Shown: piece after piece, positions 1 through 4,418 of the stretch
Layout: each line of letters begins with the position of its first letter
How positions within the stretch are numbered: the first letter of the stretch is position 1
Source: JADLGF01 sp020849415
Lineage (GTDB): Bacteria > Chloroflexota > Chloroflexia > Thermomicrobiales > UBA6265
Assembly (NCBI GenBank): GCA_033812595.1
Contig: JAPXTJ010000183.1
Location: forward strand, 1-5,166
Reading direction: 5' to 3'
DNA length: 5,166 nt
Position numbers and translations under genes: made by a program
Notes under the pieces: generated by a model
Seen by the model: only the letters and a program-made list of their open reading frames with translations
Told to the model about the DNA's origin: nothing
The model's database searches: none

Positions 1-306
1 CTCACAGGCGGCCAGGCTGCGGCTGACTTCGTACGAAAAATCGACGTGGCCAGGGGTATCGATCAGGTTGAGCTCGTAGTCGAGCCCGTCCGACGCCGTG
101 TACGACATCCGCACGGCACGCGCCTTGATCGTGATGCCCTTTTCGCGTTCGAGGTCCATCGAGTCGAGCAGTTGCTCGACCATATCGCGCCGGGTGACCG
201 TGTTGGTCGATTCCAGAAGCCGGTCCGCGAGGGTCGATTTTCCGTGATCGATGTGGGCGATGATGCTGAAATTGCGGATCCGGTCCGTCGGGTGGTTGCT
301 GGTCAT
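1..306 (-). CDS. lepA: Elongation factor 4 (LepA), N-terminal part, truncated by window edge
   Basis: Translational GTPase EF-4, which acts on the ribosome and is linked to back-translocation or to ribosome assembly and initiation. Only the first 102 residues are inside the window. Visible are the G1/P-loop A17-H-I-D-H-G-K-S-T25, the switch I region with R54-E-K-G-I-T-I60, and the G3 motif D83-T-P-G-H87 followed by V-D-F-S-Y-E-V-S-R-S-L. The block LLDSMDLEREKGITIKARAV and the start IRNFSIIAHIDHGKSTLADR are typical of LepA rather than EF-G, TypA or EF-Tu. The ATG at 306 is preceded by GAGAGG only three bases upstream, which is close but usable, and the N-terminus has normal LepA length. It follows murJ on the same strand after 75 bases. 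The G domain remainder, domains II-V and the LepA-specific C-terminus lie outside, so integrity downstream cannot be judged. Confidence 0.96.
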   Translation of the reverse strand, partial: MTSNHPTDRIRNFSIIAHIDHGKSTLADRLLESTNTVTRRDMVEQLLDSMDLEREKGITIKARAVRMSYTASDGLDYELNLIDTPGHVDFSYEVSRSLAACE

Positions 307-351
307 GAACCTCTCAGATCGCACGGGAATGGGCCGGCCAATCGATCGATC

Positions 352-357
352 AGTATA
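352..357 (-). promoter_or_regulatory. Possible -10 box for lepA
   Basis: On the minus strand the murJ-lepA gap contains TATACT, five of six bases of the sigma-70 -10 consensus. A start point about 7 bases downstream would give a leader of roughly 40 bases before the lepA ATG. No hexamer resembling TTGACA is found 16-18 bases upstream (the sequence there is CCCACC-like), so this is a weak candidate and lepA may instead be read through from murJ. No terminator-like hairpin with a T-run was seen between the two genes. Confidence 0.3.
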
Positions 358-381
358 GCGGTTCGCCCGGATTCGGTGGGA

Positions 382-2001
382 TCAAATGCGACCGGCGGTC
401 GCGACGGAGAGGGCCCGCCGGCCGATCCGGAGCCAGCGGTCGACTTCGGGCAATCGGAGCGCGTAGGCGGTGACGCCGTACAGCCCACCGCAGAGCGCCA
501 TCGCCCAGCCGAGGAAAAGCAGGCCGAACCAGCGTCCGATCGCGCCCGAGGCGAGTTGTGCGTTCAGGTAATCGCTCATCACCAGCGAAACGACCGCCAT
601 CACCGCGCTCGCCACTCCGACCTTCGCGAACCAGAGTCCGAAGTCAGCGTCGAATCGCCCCAGCTTGAACCCGAGCGCCACGACCAGAATGATCGCCTCG
701 ATCGCCGTCGAAAGCGCCAGCGCCAGCGCCAGGCCGGCATAGCCGATCTTTGGCGTCAGCCAGACCGCGAGGATGACGTTGATGATCATGATCGACACAC
801 CGGCGATCACCGGCACATTGACGATGCGCATGGCGTAGAAGGTGCGTGCCAGCACCTCGACCAGGCTGTAGAAAATCAGCGCCAGGGCGAAGAAGGCGAG
901 GGGAGCGACGACCAGCTCGGTCGAGGCCGACGAGAACGCGCCCGATTCGAAGATGGTGCGGATGATCTCTTCCCGGAAGGCGAAGAGCCCGATCGAGGCC
1001 GGCATCGCCAGGAAGAGCAGATCGCGCAAGCCGCCGGTCAACGTCTCCCGCAAACCGTCGAGATCGCCCCGTTCCGATTGGGCGGTCATGGTCGGGAAGA
1101 GCACCGTGCCGAAGCTCTGGCCCATCACGGCGTTCGGCAGCATCATGATCGCCCAGGCGTAGTTGATCGCCGAGACCTTGCCTTCACCCTCGCGGGTCGC
1201 CATGTAGGTGACGACGATGAAGTTGATCTGAAAGGCCGCCTGCCCGATGATGCGCGGCCCGAGCATTGCCGCGACATCGCGCAAACCCGCCACCCGGCGC
1301 AGGGTGGGCCGGTAGACGAGACCGACCTTGAGCAACTCCGGAATCTGGATCACGAAGTGCATCAGGCCGCCGAGCACGACGCCGATCGCGAGCCCGGTCA
1401 CTCCCCAGCGGCCCGCCAGGAAAAGCGCGCCGAAGATGATGCCGAGGTTGTACAGGAGCGGCGCCAGCCCCGGCACCGCGAACCGGTGATGCGTTTCGAG
1501 GATGCCCTTGGCGGCGATGCCCATGCCGATGAAGAGCTGCGCCAGCAGCAGGATGCGCATGATGCGCGCCGAGAGCGCCTGCAATTCGGGGGAGAGTCCC
1601 GGCGCAACCAGGTGCCGCGCGATCGGATCGGCGAAGAGCAAGACAATGACGCTCGCCGCCACCACGAGCAGCGCCGTCCAGGTGATCACCGCCGAGGCGA
1701 GCCGCCAGGCGTCGTCCTCATCCTCATCGAGCAGGCCACGGAAGACCGGGATGAAGGCGGAACCGAACGAGCCGGTAATGATCAGCAGGAAGAGGAGATC
1801 GGGAATACGGAACGCGGCCAGATAGGCGTCATACTCGCCGCTGGTGCCGAACTGCCGGGCGATGATCACCTCGCGCACGAGGCCGATCAGCCGGCTCGCG
1901 ACCGCCAGCAACCCGACGATGGCGATATTGCGTCCGATCGAGGCCGCCGCCTCGGAGACGGGCTTTCTGGCGGAGAATGGCGATTTCGGTTTGGCGATCA
2001 T
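382..2001 (-). CDS. murJ: MurJ/MviN-family lipid II flippase
   Basis: Integral membrane protein of 539 residues in the MurJ (MviN) branch of the MOP superfamily. Family members flip the peptidoglycan precursor lipid II across the cytoplasmic membrane. About 14 hydrophobic segments can be read, roughly at 24-41, 60-83, 104-124, 146-166, 176-195, 200-224, 250-267, 279-305, 327-348, 363-388, 396-416, 421-444, 456-478 and 488-516, preceded by a ~23-residue polar N-terminus. Family landmarks include S36-R-L-I-G-L-V-R43, the D58-A-Y...F-R-I-P-D stretch, S81-A-F-I-P-V-F, F173-x-V-P-x-L-A-P near 174-181, and G298-T-V-L-F-P. No other ATG, GTG or TTG lies in frame between the ATG at 2001 and an upstream in-frame stop, which fixes the start. 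Its ribosome site is weak (only GGGA next to the ATG). By eye several charged cavity residues of E. coli MurJ are absent (see findings). Divergent from rpsT and upstream of lepA. Confidence 0.93.
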   Translation of the reverse strand: MIAKPKSPFSARKPVSEAAASIGRNIAIVGLLAVASRLIGLVREVIIARQFGTSGEYDAYLAAFRIPDLLFLLIITGSFGSAFIPVFRGLLDEDEDDAWRLASAVITWTALLVVAASVIVLLFADPIARHLVAPGLSPELQALSARIMRILLLAQLFIGMGIAAKGILETHHRFAVPGLAPLLYNLGIIFGALFLAGRWGVTGLAIGVVLGGLMHFVIQIPELLKVGLVYRPTLRRVAGLRDVAAMLGPRIIGQAAFQINFIVVTYMATREGEGKVSAINYAWAIMMLPNAVMGQSFGTVLFPTMTAQSERGDLDGLRETLTGGLRDLLFLAMPASIGLFAFREEIIRTIFESGAFSSASTELVVAPLAFFALALIFYSLVEVLARTFYAMRIVNVPVIAGVSIMIINVILAVWLTPKIGYAGLALALALSTAIEAIILVVALGFKLGRFDADFGLWFAKVGVASAVMAVVSLVMSDYLNAQLASGAIGRWFGLLFLGWAMALCGGLYGVTAYALRLPEVDRWLRIGRRALSVATAGRI

Positions 2002-2083
2002 TCCCGACCAGTCGTTCCGGGGGCAAAACTGAAACGCCGCGACGCCACGGCCTACGCATGGTACACAATCGATCGCATCCGGG

Positions 2084-2112
2084 TGGACATTTTCGCGTCA
2101 GTCCGGTAGAAT
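2084..2112 (+). promoter_or_regulatory. Sigma-70-type promoter of rpsT
   Basis: TGGACA at 2084-2089 and TAGAAT at 2107-2112 each match the -35 and -10 consensus at five of six bases and are separated by the ideal 17 bases. Transcription would start near 2119, giving a leader of about 73 bases before the rpsT start. The box pair lies inside the gap between the divergent murJ and rpsT genes and points towards rpsT. I found no comparable pair pointing towards murJ. Confidence 0.68.
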
Positions 2113-2120
2113 CGCGTGTC

Positions 2121-2136
2121 GGCGGCGTATGCTGCC
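2121..2136 (+). other. Small hairpin at the predicted 5' end of the rpsT leader
   Basis: GGCGGC (2121-2126) can pair with GCTGCC (2131-2136), six pairs including one G-U, around the loop GTAT. It would begin within a base or two of the predicted transcript 5' end. A 5'-terminal hairpin could protect the message from decay or take part in bS20 autoregulation. Neither role is shown by the sequence, and such short GC stems arise easily by chance. Confidence 0.3.
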
Positions 2137-2177
2137 CGGATTGTTATGCAAGAGCGCGATGGTCGTGAGATCAACGC

Positions 2178-2184
2178 GAGAGGA
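2178..2184 (+). promoter_or_regulatory. Strong Shine-Dalgarno that fixes the TTG start of rpsT
   Basis: GAGAGGA ends 8 bases before the TTG at 2193. This good ribosome-binding site at optimal distance, together with the canonical bS20 N-terminus Met-Ala-Asn reading from that TTG, shows that the rare start codon is the real one. No ATG or GTG in the right frame offers a better alternative. Confidence 0.85.
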
Positions 2185-2192
2185 TACCGAAC

Positions 2193-2465
2193 TTGGCCAA
2201 TAACAAAGCTGCGAGGAAGCGCATCCGCGTCAACGAGACCAAGCGCCTTCGGAATCGCCCGTACCGATCTGCCTGCCGCACACTCGTCAAGAAGGCCGAA
2301 CTCGCCATCCTTGATGGTGATCAGGCCGCTGCCGAGGAAGCCGTCGTCAAGGCGGTCAGCATGCTCGATCGCACCGCCGGGAAGGGCATCATCCACGCGA
2401 ACAACGCTGCGCGGCGCAAGAGCCGGCTGATGGCGAAGTTCAACGCCGCCGCGGCCGCCGCCTAG
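2193..2465 (+). CDS. rpsT: Small ribosomal subunit protein bS20
   Basis: Ribosomal protein bS20, a 90-residue helical-bundle protein that binds 16S rRNA near the bottom of the 30S subunit and helps early assembly (E. coli form about 87 residues). The N-terminus M-A-N-N-K-A-A-R-K-R-I-R matches the family opening M-A-N-x-K-S-A-x-K-R, followed by the basic helix around N14-E-T-K-R-L-R-N-R, T35-L-V-K-K-A-E, and the conserved late block G64-x-I-H-A-N-N-A-A-R-R-K-S-R-L. The tail is alanine-rich (A84-A90). Translation begins at TTG 2193 behind a strong Shine-Dalgarno sequence, and the stop is TAG at 2463-2465. It has its own promoter upstream and terminator downstream, so it is probably monocistronic. 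E. coli rpsT also starts with UUG and is translationally autoregulated, so a similar feedback is plausible here but not shown. Confidence 0.97.
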   Translation: MANNKAARKRIRVNETKRLRNRPYRSACRTLVKKAELAILDGDQAAAEEAVVKAVSMLDRTAGKGIIHANNAARRKSRLMAKFNAAAAAA

Positions 2466-2501
2466 GCTGCGCACGGCGCGTACCAATCCAGAACAAGCTA
2501 G

Positions 2502-2538
2502 AACGGATCGTGGCCCCGCCACGGTCCGTTTCCTGTTT
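2502..2538 (+). terminator. Intrinsic terminator of rpsT
   Basis: AACGGATCGTGG (2502-2513) pairs along 12 positions with CCACGGTCCGTT (2519-2530), eleven Watson-Crick pairs and one G-U, closing a five-base loop CCCCG. The plus strand continues with a T-rich tail (TTTCCTGTTT, 2529-2538). It begins 37 bases after the rpsT stop codon. On the minus strand the following bases are not T-rich, so it looks mostly one-directional. Confidence 0.8.
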
Positions 2539-2606
2539 CATTCGGCACAAACATGCTTATTGAAGCGGTTGCCTTAAAGATTGTCATCATTCCATCGAAA
2601 AGGGCA

Positions 2607-2721
2607 TCGTCACCCTGAGCGGAGCGAAGGGCTCGACGCGAAGCGGTGGTGCAAAAAAAACAGTCGTGTCCATGCGGAAATCCGCTTCGCGTCGAGTTCT
2701 TCGTTGCACTCGGAATGACGA
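2607..2721. repeat. REPIN-like inverted repeat with GNA-triloop mini-hairpins
   Basis: Two 40-base arms (2607-2646 and 2682-2721) are inverted copies, matching at 32 of 40 positions, around a 35-base centre that contains an A8 run (2653-2660). Each arm read outside-in contains two tiny hairpins. The outer one in the left arm is CCCT (2613-2616), GA, GC, triloop GGA (2621-2623), GC, GA, AGGG (2628-2631), with the two GA steps able to form tandem sheared G-A pairs. The inner one is CGC-GAA-GCG (2637-2645), present unchanged in both arms. In the right arm the outer hairpin has the same plan with T-A replacing C-G pairs. The left arm resembles intergenic repeats beginning GTCATCCTGAGCG that I recall from many bacterial genomes. 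That is memory, not a search. It sits between two converging genes, a usual place for REP-type repeats. Confidence 0.8.
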
Positions 2722-2769
2722 GGTCGGCGGTTGGACAGTGAGTCCATCGCGTGAGTAGCCACGTTAGGG

Positions 2770-3132
2770 CTAATCGCGTAGAAATGGCTCAAGGGTTGCG
2801 GCTTCTCGTCGTAGCCGCCCGGCTTCTTCGGACCGGCCCAGTGCTTCGTACTGGAGCGCCTGAACCAGGCGTTGATCGACTTCTCCCCGCAGGATTGCCG
2901 AAATCTCAGCCCGATCGAGCAATCGCCGTGGCACTTCGGCGGCTCCAAACGCTGAACCGAGCGGAGACAGGTTCGGTGATTGATCCACGCCTGGAGGCGG
3001 TTCGACCGCCTCGGCGTTATCAATCGCCGCGATTGCGGTCCTCAATGCGGTAACCGCGTCGCCCCGCCTCGCCTTGAGCGCGAGCTTCAGTTCGTCCCGG
3101 AGTTGCTGCTTGATTGCGCTGGCATCGCTCAC
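2770..3132 (-). CDS. Short YqeY-like (GatB/YqeY domain) protein
   Basis: A 120-residue, mostly helical, soluble protein. The N-terminal helices (I7-K-Q-Q-L-R-D-E-L-K-L-A-L-K-A-R-R-G-D, then A29-L-R-T-A-I-A-A-I-D-N-A-E) match the opening of YqeY proteins. After a proline/glycine-rich linker (about 44-69) comes a second helical block (R74-A-E-I-S-A-I-L-R-G-E-V-D-Q-R to L109) like the E-x-x-x-I-L-x-x-E-V-x-x-R segment of YqeY. Standard YqeY is near 148 residues and carries a further tRNA-amidotransferase-tail-like domain. This one ends after the first part, as do short forms I recall from Actinobacteria and Chloroflexota. Its biochemical function is unknown. A link to aminoacyl-tRNA handling is only by analogy with GatB. 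The start is GTG at 3132, one base after the holA stop (TGA-G-GTG), with no good separate ribosome site, so translational coupling to holA is likely. Confidence 0.75.
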   Translation of the reverse strand: MSDASAIKQQLRDELKLALKARRGDAVTALRTAIAAIDNAEAVEPPPGVDQSPNLSPLGSAFGAAEVPRRLLDRAEISAILRGEVDQRLVQALQYEALGRSEEAGRLRREAATLEPFLRD

Positions 3133-3133
3133 C

Positions 3134-4150
3134 TCAGCGTGAGCCGATCGTGTCGAGCAGCGCGAAGAGCACGTCGTCGGTCGTACGGAGTTCGCCCTGC
3201 TTCTGGCCCCGATCGACCGCGGTGATCGCGGGTAACCGCTCCGCGACCGGATTGCGGCTCAACGAGCGGGCAATCGCCGCCATCCGGTAGGCGCTCGCCA
3301 CGCCGATGTCCTTGCCGATCTCCTCCGGGCGAATCCCCCGGCCGGCCTCGATCGGCGTTGCCAGCTCCGCCTGCCCGTAGATTTGCGCGATCAGGCGGAA
3401 GTGGTCCTCGCCCCGGTCGATCGCGTCAGCCAGCAACTTGAGCGCGTTCGCGTATTCGCCGCTGTAGAGCGCCGACAGGAACGGGAAAAGCTGATCGTTC
3501 GCCGACACCGGCGTCATGCGCTGCACGACAGCGCGGGTGATCGGCTCGGGGTAGGCGTAGGTCGCGAGCTTGATGACCTCCTGCTGGATGGCGTCGAGAT
3601 CGGGCGGCACGTCGTAGGCCGCATTCCGGCTCGCTTCACGCCACATGCCGGGCGACATCGCGTCCAGCAGCGCCTGCGCGGCCGCTTGATCGATCGACGA
3701 TCCGGCCAATTCGGCCTGCTCGATCACCCACGCGGTCAGCCCGGGACCGCGCGGCGCCACGCCGGATTTCACCTCAATCCCGACACCGGCTTTCTTCACC
3801 GCCGCCGGTACGCTCGCCAGACTCGGCTCGACCAGCACCAGCGAATTCGGCTCAACGACCTGTTTCAGAAGCTCGATAGCGGCCGGGTTGGCCTTGGTGG
3901 ATGAGGTGCCTGACGCGTCGTCATCGTCATCCCCACCTTTGGCGGTGCGGGCGAAGAGATCATCGACCACCACGAACCGCGCCATGCCGAAAAAGGCCGG
4001 GGTCGCCACCATGCCGGCGATCGTTTGCGGCGAGGTGGTGCGGCCATCGACACGCGAAGTGTTGGCGCCGTCCGGATCGAGCCGCGCGAGCGTATCCTTG
4101 AGGTGTTGACGCACCAGGTGGGCGTCGGGACCATGAATGAACACAATCAT
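3134..4150 (-). CDS. holA: DNA polymerase III subunit delta
   Basis: Delta subunit of the clamp loader, which opens the beta sliding clamp for loading onto primed DNA; 338 residues against 343 in E. coli. The N-terminus M-I-V-F-I-H-G-P-D-A-H-L-V-R matches the delta opening (hydrophobic strand, then G-x-D-x-x-L). P51-A-F-F-G-M-A-R-F-V-V-V-D-D-L follows the family pattern leading to the second strand. D184-L-D-A-I-Q-Q-E-V-I-K-L-A-T-Y matches the conserved D-L-x-x-L-x-x-E-x-x-K-L motif. The C-terminal collar helices (F222-x-F-L-S-A-L through Q260, and G318-Q-K-Q-G-E-L to the end) are present. The frame is open to an ATG at 4240, but the ATG at 4150 is chosen because AGGTG lies 8 bases upstream and the homology begins there. 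The extra 30 residues look like leader sequence. An acidic insert D74-D78 followed by small residues interrupts the N-terminal domain. The YqeY-like gene follows after one base. Confidence 0.93.
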   Translation of the reverse strand: MIVFIHGPDAHLVRQHLKDTLARLDPDGANTSRVDGRTTSPQTIAGMVATPAFFGMARFVVVDDLFARTAKGGDDDDDASGTSSTKANPAAIELLKQVVEPNSLVLVEPSLASVPAAVKKAGVGIEVKSGVAPRGPGLTAWVIEQAELAGSSIDQAAAQALLDAMSPGMWREASRNAAYDVPPDLDAIQQEVIKLATYAYPEPITRAVVQRMTPVSANDQLFPFLSALYSGEYANALKLLADAIDRGEDHFRLIAQIYGQAELATPIEAGRGIRPEEIGKDIGVASAYRMAAIARSLSRNPVAERLPAITAVDRGQKQGELRTTDDVLFALLDTIGSR

Positions 4151-4158
4151 GCGGGATG

Positions 4159-4163
4159 CACCT
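4159..4163 (-). promoter_or_regulatory. Shine-Dalgarno that sets the holA start at 4150
   Basis: Minus-strand AGGTG within GCAGGTG (4159-4165) lies 8 bases before the ATG at 4150, an ideal spacing. It decides between this start and the in-frame ATG at 4240. The same seven-base box is exactly complementary to CACCTGC further up the leader (4225-4231), a possible masking partner. Confidence 0.75.
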
Positions 4164-4215
4164 GCCAGAGGAAAGCTGACCGAACCCGCCTTCGCCGTGT
4201 GAACCGGAGCCTTGA

Positions 4216-4230
4216 ACCTGCAGTGCAGGT
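4216..4230. promoter_or_regulatory. 15-bp perfect palindrome between holA and fabF
   Basis: ACCTGCAGTGCAGGT is perfectly symmetric around the G at 4223: seven-base arms with a single central base. It is followed directly by another palindrome, GGGCGCCC (4231-4238). It lies in the gap between the divergent holA and fabF genes, where an operator for a dimeric regulator is plausible. I do not recognise it as the site of any named regulator. In a holA transcript the one-base centre would force a slightly opened loop, so as RNA it is a modest hairpin. Confidence 0.45.
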
Positions 4231-4244
4231 GGGCGCCCAAACGC

Positions 4245-4261
4245 GCCGGGTACTGCCCGGC
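4245..4261. other. GC-rich hairpin in the holA-fabF gap
   Basis: GCCGGG (4245-4250) and CCCGGC (4256-4261) form a perfect six-pair stem around TACTG. No T-run follows on either strand and no gene ends here, so it is not a terminator. Together with the two palindromes at 4216-4238 it makes a 46-base cluster of symmetric elements. Its role is unknown. Confidence 0.35.
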
Positions 4262-4285
4262 CGGTCAGGCTCCCGAAACTCGTTT

Positions 4286-4418
4286 ATTGGCTCAAGACAA
4301 CGTGAACATCACGCACGACGCAGGCCCGGCCAGCGCGCAGAGTACCATGCAGCAGAATCGGCAACAATCGCGGGCTGAAACGATTGGTTCGCTCGACGAC
4401 AGCGGAGGTTGAGCCAAT
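4286..4418. repeat. Spaced 10-bp inverted repeat ending on the fabF start codon
   Basis: ATTGGCTCAA (4286-4295) is the exact reverse complement of TTGAGCCAAT (4409-4418). The second copy fills the space between the fabF Shine-Dalgarno sequence and its start codon and includes A-T of the ATG. Three more G-U pairs could extend it (4283-4285 with 4419-4421). If the fabF transcript begins upstream of 4283, the two copies could pair and hide the start. I found no convincing promoter in this gap for either gene, so whether the upstream copy is transcribed is open. Confidence 0.4.
4404..4408 (+). promoter_or_regulatory. Shine-Dalgarno of fabF
   Basis: GGAGG ends 8 bases before the ATG at 4417, a near-ideal ribosome-binding site. 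It confirms this ATG, whose product opens with the usual KAS II N-terminus (R-R-V-V-V-T-G-Y-G). Confidence 0.85.

Larger units (their letters stand above)
2466..2769. other. Convergent intergenic region between rpsT and the YqeY-like gene
   Basis: No gene is supported in these 304 bases. They hold the rpsT terminator (2502-2538), a nondescript AT-richer stretch (2540-2600), the structured inverted repeat (2607-2721), and a weak 5-bp stem, TGGAC (2732-2736) pairing with GTCCA (2742-2746), just beyond the end of the YqeY-like gene. That stem has no T-run on either strand, so a clear terminator for the minus-strand pair was not found. An open frame on the minus strand running from 3023 to 2610 is out of frame with the real gene and was dismissed. 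Confidence 0.6.

Noticed and set aside
338..351. GATC/ATCG tandem runs in the murJ-lepA gap
   Set aside because: They are short and commonplace in GC-rich DNA, with no partner arms or known site.
2002..2083. Sigma-70 promoter for murJ on the minus strand
   Set aside because: The best -10-like hexamer (TACCAT) has no -35 at a proper distance. Nothing reached a level I would annotate.
46..2109. Plus-strand open frame of 687 codons covering the antisense of lepA and murJ
   Set aside because: It is extremely rich in Arg, Asp, Glu, His and Gln, as expected when hydrophobic membrane-protein codons are read backwards in GC-rich DNA. It resembles no family and lies opposite two clear genes.
2660..2685. 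Terminator for the minus-strand holA operon formed by GCGG-AAAT-CCGC plus T8
   Set aside because: The stem is only four pairs and the T-run begins 13 bases after it. This does not fit an intrinsic terminator, so I did not annotate it.
2610..3023. Minus-strand open frame of 137 codons overlapping the YqeY-like gene
   Set aside because: It is in a different frame from the recognisable YqeY-like protein, runs through the structured repeat, and has an unconvincing composition.
3383..3904. Plus-strand open frame of 173 codons opposite holA
   Set aside because: It is an Arg/His/Gln-rich shadow of the delta subunit gene, with no supporting ribosome site or homology.
4151..4240. N-terminal extension of HolA starting at the ATG at 4240
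   Set aside because: The added 30 residues have no match to the delta family and contain the palindrome region. The ATG at 4150 has an ideal Shine-Dalgarno and starts exactly where the family begins.
4296..4370. Sigma-70 promoter for fabF
   Set aside because: Candidates such as CAGAAT (4353-4358) and AACAAT (4363-4368) lack any -35 match 16-18 bases upstream.
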